Assembly (NCBI GenBank): GCA_003242685.1
Contig: QGVD01000001.1
Span: forward strand, 85,659 to 149,658
Source: Pseudomonadota bacterium
GTDB lineage: Bacteria > Pseudomonadota > Gammaproteobacteria > Steroidobacterales > Steroidobacteraceae
Length of the DNA: 64,000 nt
Direction of reading: 5' to 3'
Of the stretch, positions 53,224-61,212 are shown in pieces. Position 1 is the stretch's first letter; every line of letters begins with the position of its first letter. The notes beneath the pieces are model-generated. The model did no database searches and was not told where the DNA came from. It worked only from the letters and a program-made list of their open reading frames with translations. The translations under genes were made by a program, and so were the position numbers.

Positions 53224-54420
53224 GTGAATCTCGAGCTCTCGCCCGCCGATCAGCAGTTCCGCGCCGAAGTGCGCGCCTTCATCGAACGCAACCTTCCGCA
53301 CGACATCCGCGAGAAGGTCCTCACCGGCAAGCGTCTCGCGCGCGAGGACTATCTGCGCTGGCATCGCATTCTCTACGAGCGCGGCTGGTCGGCGCCGTCG
53401 TGGCCGAAGGAATTCGGCGGGCCCGGATGGACGCCCATTCAGCAGCACATCTTCGACGAGGAGTGCGGGCTCGCCGGTGCACCCGCGATCATTCCCTTCG
53501 GCGTGCGCATGGTGGCGCCCGTGCTCATGCGCTTCGGCAGCCGCGAGCAGCAGGAGTACTTCCTGCCGAGAATCCTCTCCGGCGAGCACTGGTGGTGTCA
53601 GGGCTACTCCGAGCCCGGCGCCGGATCCGATCTCGCCTCGCTCAAGACCCGCGCCGAGCGTCGCGGCGACGTTTACGTCGTCAACGGCCAGAAGACCTGG
53701 AACACGCTCGGACAGCACGCCGACTGGATCTTCTGTCTCGTGCGTACCTCGACCGAGGGACGTCCGCAGGAAGGCATCAGCTTCCTGCTCATCGACATGA
53801 AGTCGCCGGGCATCACCGTGCGGCCGATCGAGCTGATCGACGGCGAGCACGAGGTGAACGAGATCTTCTTCGACAACGTCGAGGTGCCGGTCGCGAACCT
53901 CGTGGGCGAGGAGAACCGCGGGTGGACGTACGCGAAGTATCTGCTCGCCCACGAGCGCGTCAACATCGCGCGCCTGGGCGAAGCGAAGCGCGAGCTGCGT
54001 CAGCTCAAGCGACTGGCCGCGAGCCGCCCGTCGGGCGGACGGCCGCTCATCGAGGACCCGCGCTTCCGCTCCGCGATCGCGGAGCTCGAGATCGACCTGC
54101 TCGCGCTCGAGTACACGGTGCTGCGCGTGCTGTCGCACGAGAGTCCCGACCGCGATCCGGGCCCGGTGTCGTCGGTGCTGAAGATCCGCGGCGCCGAGCT
54201 GCAGCAGCAGCTCGCGGAGCTCAAGATGCTCGCGCTCGGACCCTATGCGCTGCCGCACATCCCGGAGGCGCTCGACTTCGGCTGGCAGGGCGAGCCGGAA
54301 GGCGCCGGGGAATGGGCTCCGATCACGGGGCGATACTTCAACATGCGCAAGACCACGATCTACGGCGGCTCGAACGAGATCCAGCGCAACATCATCGCGC
54401 AGCGGATCCTGGGACTCTGA
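53224..54420 (+). CDS. Acyl-CoA dehydrogenase, large subunit type (PimC-like)
   Basis: 398 residues, FAD-dependent. N-terminal domain with EVRAFIERNLP, FAD/substrate segment CQGYSEPGAGSDLASL and a C-terminal end YGGSNEIQRNIIAQRILGL containing the likely catalytic Glu. It most resembles the larger subunit of heteromeric enzymes such as pimeloyl-CoA dehydrogenase (PimC), and the next gene looks like the smaller subunit. The start is GTG 53224 with AAGG 7 nt upstream; in-frame ATG 53119 would add unrelated sequence. First gene of the plus-strand operon. Confidence 0.94.
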   Translation: MNLELSPADQQFRAEVRAFIERNLPHDIREKVLTGKRLAREDYLRWHRILYERGWSAPSWPKEFGGPGWTPIQQHIFDEECGLAGAPAIIPFGVRMVAPVLMRFGSREQQEYFLPRILSGEHWWCQGYSEPGAGSDLASLKTRAERRGDVYVVNGQKTWNTLGQHADWIFCLVRTSTEGRPQEGISFLLIDMKSPGITVRPIELIDGEHEVNEIFFDNVEVPVANLVGEENRGWTYAKYLLAHERVNIARLGEAKRELRQLKRLAASRPSGGRPLIEDPRFRSAIAELEIDLLALEYTVLRVLSHESPDRDPGPVSSVLKIRGAELQQQLAELKMLALGPYALPHIPEALDFGWQGEPEGAGEWAPITGRYFNMRKTTIYGGSNEIQRNIIAQRILGL

Positions 54421-54444
54421 CGCCGGACGCGGGAGCTGCAGACG

Positions 54445-55578
54445 ATGGACTTCGAGCTCGACACCGACCAGCTCCTCCTCCAGGAAACGCTGCAGCGCCT
54501 GCTCGCACGCGACTACACGTTCGAGCGCCGCAGAGAGATCGTGAAGTCACCGTGGGGCTTCAGCGAGGAATTCTGGAGAAGCCTCGCGGAGCAGGGCGTG
54601 CTCGGCGTGGGGCTGCCGGAAGATCACGGCGGCTTCGGCGGACCGGTCGAGGTCATGGTCGTCATGGAGCAGATCGGCCGCAGCCTCGTGCTCGAGCCGT
54701 TCCTGTCCACGGTGGTGCTCGGGGGCGGCCTCGTGCGCGACGCCGGCACGCCCGAGCAGCAGTCCGATATCCTGCCTGCCATCGTCTCGGGCGATTGCCG
54801 CATGGCACTCGCGCATCACGAGCCGGGCGCCCGCTACAGCCTCGATCACGTGCGCACGATCGCCCGCAGGCGCGGCGACGGGTTCGAGCTTCACGGGCGC
54901 AAGACCATCGTGCTCGATGGAGCCGTAGCGAATCTGCTCGTCGTCTCGGCATGGGACGAGGCGGCGAACGGACTTTCGTTGTTCCTTCTCGATCCCGGAA
55001 CACCGGGCGTCGAGCGCGTGCGGTATCGCACACACGATGGCCGCAGCGCCGCGGACCTGAAGCTCGAAGGCGTCGTGGTACCTGCCCAGCGTCTCCTCGG
55101 CCCGCCCGGCGAAGGGCTCACGCTTCTCGAGCGCGCCGTTGATCAGGCTGTCGCGGCGCTGTGCGCGGAGGCGGTCGGTGCCATGGAAGCACTGAACGAG
55201 ACCACCCTGGAGTATCTCAAGTCACGCCGTCAGTTCGGTCAGCCCATCGGCCGCTTCCAGGCACTGCAGCACCGCATGGCGGACATGTACGTGATGGCGA
55301 CGCAGGCACGCTCGATGAGTCTGCTCGCCACCGGCCGCTGCACCGATCCCGACGCCGTGACACGTCGCCGCGCCGTGTCGGCAGCCAAGGCTTTCGTCGG
55401 CAAGGCAGCGCGCTTCGTCGGTCAGCAGGCGGTGCAGCTCCATGGCGGGATGGGCATCTCCGCAGAGCTGTCCGTCGGTCACTACTTCAAGCGGCTGACG
55501 ATGATCGAGATGACCTTCGGCGACACCAGTCATCACGTCGCCGTCGTCGGCGACGCGATAGCCGCGGAAGCCCACTGA
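54445..55578 (+). CDS. Acyl-CoA dehydrogenase, small subunit type (PimD-like)
   Basis: 377 residues. Acyl-CoA dehydrogenase fold, but the C-terminal end reads MTFGDTSHH in place of the YGGS-E catalytic segment, and the middle GSD loop is weakened (EPGARYSLD). This fits the partner subunit of PimC/PimD-type heteromers. Lies 24 bp after its presumed partner, with GGGAG upstream of the ATG. Confidence 0.93.
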   Translation: MDFELDTDQLLLQETLQRLLARDYTFERRREIVKSPWGFSEEFWRSLAEQGVLGVGLPEDHGGFGGPVEVMVVMEQIGRSLVLEPFLSTVVLGGGLVRDAGTPEQQSDILPAIVSGDCRMALAHHEPGARYSLDHVRTIARRRGDGFELHGRKTIVLDGAVANLLVVSAWDEAANGLSLFLLDPGTPGVERVRYRTHDGRSAADLKLEGVVVPAQRLLGPPGEGLTLLERAVDQAVAALCAEAVGAMEALNETTLEYLKSRRQFGQPIGRFQALQHRMADMYVMATQARSMSLLATGRCTDPDAVTRRRAVSAAKAFVGKAARFVGQQAVQLHGGMGISAELSVGHYFKRLTMIEMTFGDTSHHVAVVGDAIAAEAH

Positions 55579-55592
55579 GCGAGGAAGTCACC

Positions 55593-56369
55593 ATGCGCGT
55601 GTCCGAGCTGTTCGATCTGAAAGGGCGCGTCGCACTGGTGACCGGTGGATCGCGCGGGCTCGGCCTCGCGATGGCCGAGGCGCTCGCCGAGCAGGGCGCG
55701 AGAATCGCGCTCTGCGCACGCCGCGCGGAAGAGCTCGAGCAGGCTCGCGCGCACCTCGCGGCGCTCGGCGTCGACGCGTTCGTCACGACGGCGGATCTGA
55801 GCCGACCCGAAACGATCCCCCCGCTCGTCTCGAGCGTCACGCAGGCGCTCGGCCCCATCGACATTCTCGTGAACAACGCCGGCACGAGCTGGGGCGCGCC
55901 GGCGGAAGACTATCCGCTCGACGGCTGGCGCAAGGTCATCGACGTCAATCTCACCGGCACGTGGCTCGTGACGCGCGAAGTGGCCGCGAGCTCCATGATC
56001 CCGCGGCGCTACGGCCGCATCGTCAACATCGCGTCGGTGGCGGCGCTCAAGGGCTCGACGTCGTCGGAGTTCCGCGCGGTCGGCTACCACGCGAGCAAGG
56101 CGGGCATCGTCGGCATGACCCGCGCGCTCGCCGCCGAGTGGGGCCGTCACGGCATCACGGTCAATGCGATCTGCCCGGGCTTCATTCCCTCGAAGATGAG
56201 CCAGCCGGTGCTCGATCGCATCGGACCCATGGTGAGGGCGGTGACGCCGCTCAGGCAGATCGGCACCGAAGACGACATGAAGGGCATCGTCGTGCTGCTC
56301 TCGAGCGGCGCGGCACGCCACATCACCGGACAGGTCATCGCCGTCGACGGTGGTGTAACCGCGGTTTGA
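55593..56369 (+). CDS. Short-chain dehydrogenase/reductase
   Basis: 258 residues. NAD(P)-binding TGGSRGLG (residues 17-24), NNAG at about 94, and catalytic Ser, Tyr and Lys (SVAAL then YHASK, near 170-175). Probably oxidises or reduces a hydroxy/keto intermediate of the pathway. GAGGAAG lies 7 nt before ATG 55593. Gap to the previous gene 14 bp, so the operon continues. Confidence 0.94.
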   Translation: MRVSELFDLKGRVALVTGGSRGLGLAMAEALAEQGARIALCARRAEELEQARAHLAALGVDAFVTTADLSRPETIPPLVSSVTQALGPIDILVNNAGTSWGAPAEDYPLDGWRKVIDVNLTGTWLVTREVAASSMIPRRYGRIVNIASVAALKGSTSSEFRAVGYHASKAGIVGMTRALAAEWGRHGITVNAICPGFIPSKMSQPVLDRIGPMVRAVTPLRQIGTEDDMKGIVVLLSSGAARHITGQVIAVDGGVTAV

Positions 56370-56399
56370 CGGACGGTTGCAGAGGCACGGGGGCGCGGC

Positions 56400-57623
56400 G
56401 TGGATTTCCAGTACTCCGACAAGGTGAACACGCTGCGCGGGCGCCTCGAGGAGTTCATGCAGGCGCACGTCTTCCCGGCGGAACGCGCGTACTACGAGGA
56501 GCTCGCCGCGAACCGCGCCGCGGGACGACCGTGGACACCCACGCGCGTGATGGAGGAGCTCAAGGAAAAGGCGCGTGCCGCGGGACTGTGGAATCTCTTC
56601 CTGCCGGACTCGGAGCGCGGCGCGGATCTCACGAATCTCGAGTACGCGCCGCTCTGCGAGCTGATGGGCCAGTCGCCCATCGCACCGGAGGCCTTCAACT
56701 GCAGCGCGCCCGACACGGGCAACATGGAGATCCTCGAGCGCTACGGCACGCCGGAGCAGAAGGCGCGCTGGCTCGAGCCGCTGCTCGAAGGGCGGATCCG
56801 CTCGGGCTTCGCGATGACCGAGCCCGACGTCGCATCTTCCGACGCCACGAACATCGAATGCCGCATCGAGCGCGACGGCGACTTCTACGTACTCAACGGC
56901 CGCAAGTGGTGGACGTCCGGCGCGAACGATCCGCGCTGCCGGCTGCTCATCGTCATGGGCAAGACGGCGCCGGATCATCCGGACCGTCATCGCCAGCAGA
57001 CAATGCTCCTCGTGCCGATGGATACGCCCGGCGTGCGCGTGATCCGGCATCTCAACGTCTTCGGCTACGACGACGCGCCGCACGGTCACGCGGAGATCGT
57101 GTTCGAGAACGCCCGGGTGCCGCGCGAGAACGTGCTCCTCGGCGAGGGCCGCGGCTTCGAGATCGCGCAGGGACGGCTCGGACCCGGACGCGTCCATCAC
57201 TGCATGCGCCTCGTCGGGCTCGCCGAACGCGCTCTGAGCCTCATGTGCCGGCGGGTCGCGGGGCGAGTCGCGTTCGGGGGCCCCATCGCCCGGCAGAGCG
57301 TGACGCTGGAGCGCATCGCAAACGCGCGCATCCTCATCGATCAGGCGCGCCTGCTCGTGCTGCAGACCGCCGACCTGATGGACCGCGTCGGCAACAAGGC
57401 GGCCGCGAAGAACATCGCGATGATCAAGGTGGCCGTGCCGCAGATGGCCTGCCAGGTGATCGACTGGGCGATCCAGGCGCACGGCGGTGCCGGCGTGTGC
57501 GACGACTTTCCTCTGGCACGGGCCTACGCGCACGCGCGCTCACTGCGGCTCGCCGACGGCCCCGACGAAGTGCATCGAAATCAGATCGGACGGATGGAGC
57601 TGGCCCAGCAGCTCGGACGGTGA
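56400..57623 (+). CDS. Acyl-CoA dehydrogenase (ACAD10/11-like)
   Basis: 407 residues, third acyl-CoA dehydrogenase of the operon. Contains GFAMTEPDVASSDATN, the FAD-binding GRKWWTSGA, and a C-terminal QAHGGAGVCDDFPLARAYA segment with a DGPDEVHRNQIGR end; this end is typical of the ACAD10/ACAD11-type group, which differs from the PimC group. Start GTG 56400 (MDFQYSDKV). Confidence 0.94.
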   Translation: MDFQYSDKVNTLRGRLEEFMQAHVFPAERAYYEELAANRAAGRPWTPTRVMEELKEKARAAGLWNLFLPDSERGADLTNLEYAPLCELMGQSPIAPEAFNCSAPDTGNMEILERYGTPEQKARWLEPLLEGRIRSGFAMTEPDVASSDATNIECRIERDGDFYVLNGRKWWTSGANDPRCRLLIVMGKTAPDHPDRHRQQTMLLVPMDTPGVRVIRHLNVFGYDDAPHGHAEIVFENARVPRENVLLGEGRGFEIAQGRLGPGRVHHCMRLVGLAERALSLMCRRVAGRVAFGGPIARQSVTLERIANARILIDQARLLVLQTADLMDRVGNKAAAKNIAMIKVAVPQMACQVIDWAIQAHGGAGVCDDFPLARAYAHARSLRLADGPDEVHRNQIGRMELAQQLGR

Positions 57624-57630
57624 TCGATCA

Positions 57631-58485
57631 ATGCAGACGCCCCACGCACGACCTCGCAGGAACTCGGGAGCCGGGATCGACGTGAGTCTGCGTGCCTCGC
57701 ACCGGTTGCGCGAGAGCGGCGACCGGCAGTTCGTCGCGGCGCTCGCACGCGGGCTCGCGCTGCTCAGGGCCTTCCGGCCCGACGACCGCTTCCTCGGCAA
57801 TCTCGAGCTCGCGCGGCGCACCGGGCTCCCGAAGGCGACCGTTTCGCGCCTCGCCCACACCCTCACCGAGCTCGGTTTTCTGACGCACTCTCCCGCACGT
57901 GAAGCCTATGCGCTCGGCGCCGGCGTCCTCGCCCTCGGACACACCTATCTCGCCGCGCACAGCGTACGCGCCGCGGCGCGCCCGCTGATGGAGGAGTTCG
58001 CGCAGTCGGTACGCGCGACCGTCGCGCTCGGCGAGAAGGACGGCGATCACATGATGATCGTCGAGATCTGTCACGGCAGCCCGACGTACCGGCTGCGCCT
58101 CGACGTCGGGCAGCGCGTGCCGCACAACACCACGGCGCTGGGCCGTGCGTATCTCGCCGCTCTGCCTCCGGCCGAGCGCGCGGAGAAGATCGAGTTCCTG
58201 TGCCGCGCCGCGCCGCCGGGGGAGCGCGGCGAGATCGCGGCGCGTCTCGAGCGATCGCTCCGCGAGTACGACAGGCACGGCTTCGTCCACTCGCTCGGCG
58301 AGTGGCACCCCGAGTTCTTCGCAGTGGGCGCGCCGCTCGTCTCGTCGGACGGGACGCACATCCTCGCTCTGAGCTGCAGCGGTCCTGCGTTCGAGATGTC
58401 GCGCCGCCGGCTGCTGGGCGAGATCGCACCGAGACTCGTGCGTCTGCGCGACGAGATCCAGGCCGCGGTACGCAACTACTTCTGA
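57631..58485 (+). CDS. IclR-family transcriptional regulator
   Basis: 284 residues: N-terminal winged helix (FVAALARGLALLRAF then TGLPKATVSRLAHTL, about 28-90) and a GAF-like effector domain (about 110-280). IclR regulators in catabolic clusters usually respond to an aromatic or CoA-pathway intermediate. It is inside the operon it probably controls (7 bp after the previous stop, 12 bp before the next start). ATG 57631 keeps a longer-than-usual N-terminal tail of about 25 residues. Confidence 0.94.
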   Translation: MQTPHARPRRNSGAGIDVSLRASHRLRESGDRQFVAALARGLALLRAFRPDDRFLGNLELARRTGLPKATVSRLAHTLTELGFLTHSPAREAYALGAGVLALGHTYLAAHSVRAAARPLMEEFAQSVRATVALGEKDGDHMMIVEICHGSPTYRLRLDVGQRVPHNTTALGRAYLAALPPAERAEKIEFLCRAAPPGERGEIAARLERSLREYDRHGFVHSLGEWHPEFFAVGAPLVSSDGTHILALSCSGPAFEMSRRRLLGEIAPRLVRLRDEIQAAVRNYF

Positions 58486-58497
58486 GCACCGAAAGCG

Positions 58498-60174
58498 ATG
58501 AACGCGCGACATCATCGATTCTGGCCCCGGCGACTGCCGCACGGGATGACCCTGCCGCGGACGTCGCTGTGGACCAATCTCGAAGTCTCCGCACGCCGCT
58601 TTCCCGACAAGCCCGCCATCGTCTTCTACGACAGCGTGCTGACGTACCGCGAGCTCGAGCGGGATGCGCTGCGGCTCGCCGGTTTCCTGCAGCACGAGTG
58701 CGGCGTGCGCCGCGGCGATCGCGTCGCGCTCTACATGTGCAACTGCCCGCAGTTCGTCATCGCCTACTACGCCGTCCTGCGCGCGGACGCGATGGTCGTG
58801 CCGGTCAATCCCATGAACCGGACCGGAGAGCTCGCGCACATCGTGGAGGACTCCGGCGCGCAGGTGATCGTCGCGGCCCAGGAGCTCTTCGGGCAGCTCG
58901 AGCCCCTCCTCGGCCGCCGCCTGCGGCACGCGGTCATCAGCTGTCACGCGGACTACCTCACCCGGCCGACGGATCTCGCCGTTCCGCAGTACATCGCGGC
59001 GCCGCGCCAGCCGGTCTCGGGCACCGGAGTGACCGCATGGCACGAGGCACTGGCACGCGGGTACGGGCCGGATGCACATCGTGCCGGAGCCGACGATCTC
59101 TGCGTGCTGCCTTATACGTCCGGCACCACGGGCGCGCCCAAGGGATGCATCCACCGGCATCGCAACGCGATGCACACACTGGTTTCCCTCGCGTTGTGGC
59201 ACGGCGTGCACCAGGACGACCGCTCGCTCTCGGTGCTGCCGTTCTTCCACGTCACCGGCATGCAGAACAGCATGAACGTACCGATCTACGCCGGGGGTAC
59301 CGCCGTGATCCTCGCGCGCTGGGATCGCGAAGTGGCCGCCACGCTCATCCAGCGCTACAGGATCACGCGCTGGACGTCGGTTCCGACGATGGTGATCGAC
59401 CTCATCTCGAGCCCGAACATCGGCTCGTACGACCTCTCGAGCCTGCGGACGATGGGAGGCGGAGGCGCTGCGATGCCGCAGGCCGTTGCGCAGAGGCTGC
59501 GCGAGCTCTGTGGTGTCACGTACATCGAGGGGTACGGCCTGTCGGAGACGATGGCACCCACGCACATCAATCCCGAGGACCGGCCCAAGTCACAGTGCCT
59601 CGGCATTCCCATCTTCGACACGGACTCGCGCATCGTCGATCACGAGACGCTCGCCGAGCTGCCTCCCGGCGAGGCGGGAGAGATCGTCACGCATGGTCCG
59701 CAGGTTTTCGAGGGCTACTGGAACAATCCGCAGGAGTCCGGGAAGGCCTTCGTGACGATCGACGGCAAGCGGTTCCTGCGCACCGGCGATCTCGGCCGCA
59801 TGGACGAAGACGGCTACTTCTTCTTCGTCGATCGTCTCAAGCGGATGATCAACGCCGCCGGCTTCAAGGTCTGGCCGGCCGAAGTGGAGGCGCAGCTCCA
59901 CGCCCACCCGGCCGTGCAGGAGGCCGTCGTCGTGGGCACCCCGGACGAGCGCCGCGGCGAGAGCGTGAAGGCGATCATCGTCCCGAAACCTGAGACTCGC
60001 GGCCGGGTGAGCGCAGAAGAGATCATCGAGTGGGCGCGGCAGAACATGGCCGCGTACAAGGTGCCCCGGGTGATCGAGTTCGCCGAGTCGCTGCCGAAAT
60101 CGGCCACGGGCAAGGTCATGTGGCGCGTGCTCCAGGAGCGGGAGTATCGCGCTGCCAGGGAGCCCCAGGCATGA
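58498..60174 (+). CDS. Acyl-CoA ligase (AMP-dependent synthetase)
   Basis: 558 residues. ATP-dependent activation of a carboxylic acid to its CoA thioester: AMP-binding loop YTSGTTGAPKG (near 205), GYGLSET, the DxxK hinge (GDLGRMDEDGY then DRLKRMI) and the catalytic Lys in KSATGKVMW near the end. Probably the entry enzyme for the acid that this cluster degrades. ATG 58498 is the family-like start. The stop overlaps the next start (ATGA). Confidence 0.95.
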   Translation: MNARHHRFWPRRLPHGMTLPRTSLWTNLEVSARRFPDKPAIVFYDSVLTYRELERDALRLAGFLQHECGVRRGDRVALYMCNCPQFVIAYYAVLRADAMVVPVNPMNRTGELAHIVEDSGAQVIVAAQELFGQLEPLLGRRLRHAVISCHADYLTRPTDLAVPQYIAAPRQPVSGTGVTAWHEALARGYGPDAHRAGADDLCVLPYTSGTTGAPKGCIHRHRNAMHTLVSLALWHGVHQDDRSLSVLPFFHVTGMQNSMNVPIYAGGTAVILARWDREVAATLIQRYRITRWTSVPTMVIDLISSPNIGSYDLSSLRTMGGGGAAMPQAVAQRLRELCGVTYIEGYGLSETMAPTHINPEDRPKSQCLGIPIFDTDSRIVDHETLAELPPGEAGEIVTHGPQVFEGYWNNPQESGKAFVTIDGKRFLRTGDLGRMDEDGYFFFVDRLKRMINAAGFKVWPAEVEAQLHAHPAVQEAVVVGTPDERRGESVKAIIVPKPETRGRVSAEEIIEWARQNMAAYKVPRVIEFAESLPKSATGKVMWRVLQEREYRAAREPQA

Positions 60175-61145
60175 AAGCGCTCGTCTGCCGCGAGTTCGGT
60201 CCGATCGATGCTCTCGCCGTGCTGGACGTGCCGGACCCCGTTCCCGGGCCCGGTCAGGTGCTCGTCCGCGTGAGCGCCGCAGGCGTCAACTTTCCCGACG
60301 CGCTGATCGTGCAGGGCAAGTACCAGTACCGGCCTCCCCTGCCCTTCGTGCCCGGAGTGGAAGCGGCGGGCACCGTGACCGCAGTCGGTGAAGGGGTGCA
60401 GCACGTGCGCCCGGGCGATCCGGTCGTCGCGGTCTGCGGTCTCGGTGCGTTCGCGGAAAGCGTCGTGGCTGCCGCCGATTCGGTCCTGCCGCTTCCGCCC
60501 GGACTCGATGTGGAGCACGCCGCGGCGCTGCCCCTCACTTATGGCACGGTCTATCACGCACTGCTCGATCGCGCGCACCTGCGGCAGGGCGAGACTCTTC
60601 TCGTTCTCGGTGCGGGTGGCGGCATCGGCATCGCGGCCGTCGAGCTCGGCAAGCTCATGGGCGCAACGGTGATCGCCGCCGCGAGCTCGCAGGAGAAACT
60701 GCAGGCCGCGGCGGACCGGGGCGCCGACCATCTCGTCAACTACGCCGAAGAGGATCTGCGGGCCCGCCTCAGGGAAATCACACGCGGCGGCGGGGTCGAC
60801 GTCGTGTGCGATCCGGTGGGCGGACCTCATGCGGAAGCCGCTCTGCGATCGACGGGCTGGAACGGCAGATATCTCGTCGTGGGATTCGCCGCGGGGACGA
60901 TTCCGCAGATCGCGCTCAACATTCCGCTGCTCAAGGGCAGCGCGGTGGTTGGGGTATTCTGGGGAGAATTCCGCAGGCGCGAACCGCAGCGCGCAAGGGA
61001 GGAACTCGAACGACTGATCGAATGGGCATGGGAGGATCGGCTGCGGCCGCTGATCACCGCACGCCATGCACTCATCGATGGCCGCGAAGCTCTGTACGCA
61101 TTGTTGGAAAGACGGGCCACCGGAAAGCAGATCCTGCGACCGTGA
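60171..61145 (+). CDS. NADPH:quinone oxidoreductase family (medium-chain dehydrogenase) protein
   Basis: 324 residues, zinc-free MDR fold: GVNFPDALIVQGKYQ near the start and an NAD(P)-binding segment LGAGGGIGIAAVELGK near 147. Similar to quinone oxidoreductases and some enoyl reductases, either of which would suit this pathway. ATG 60171 overlaps the ligase stop. Confidence 0.94.
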   Translation: MKALVCREFGPIDALAVLDVPDPVPGPGQVLVRVSAAGVNFPDALIVQGKYQYRPPLPFVPGVEAAGTVTAVGEGVQHVRPGDPVVAVCGLGAFAESVVAAADSVLPLPPGLDVEHAAALPLTYGTVYHALLDRAHLRQGETLLVLGAGGGIGIAAVELGKLMGATVIAAASSQEKLQAAADRGADHLVNYAEEDLRARLREITRGGGVDVVCDPVGGPHAEAALRSTGWNGRYLVVGFAAGTIPQIALNIPLLKGSAVVGVFWGEFRRREPQRAREELERLIEWAWEDRLRPLITARHALIDGREALYALLERRATGKQILRP

Positions 61146-61212
61146 TGGTTCCGGGTTTCACGGTTCTCGAAATTACGGCGAGATCGCCGCAGGAAATCGG
61201 AAAGGGGCAACA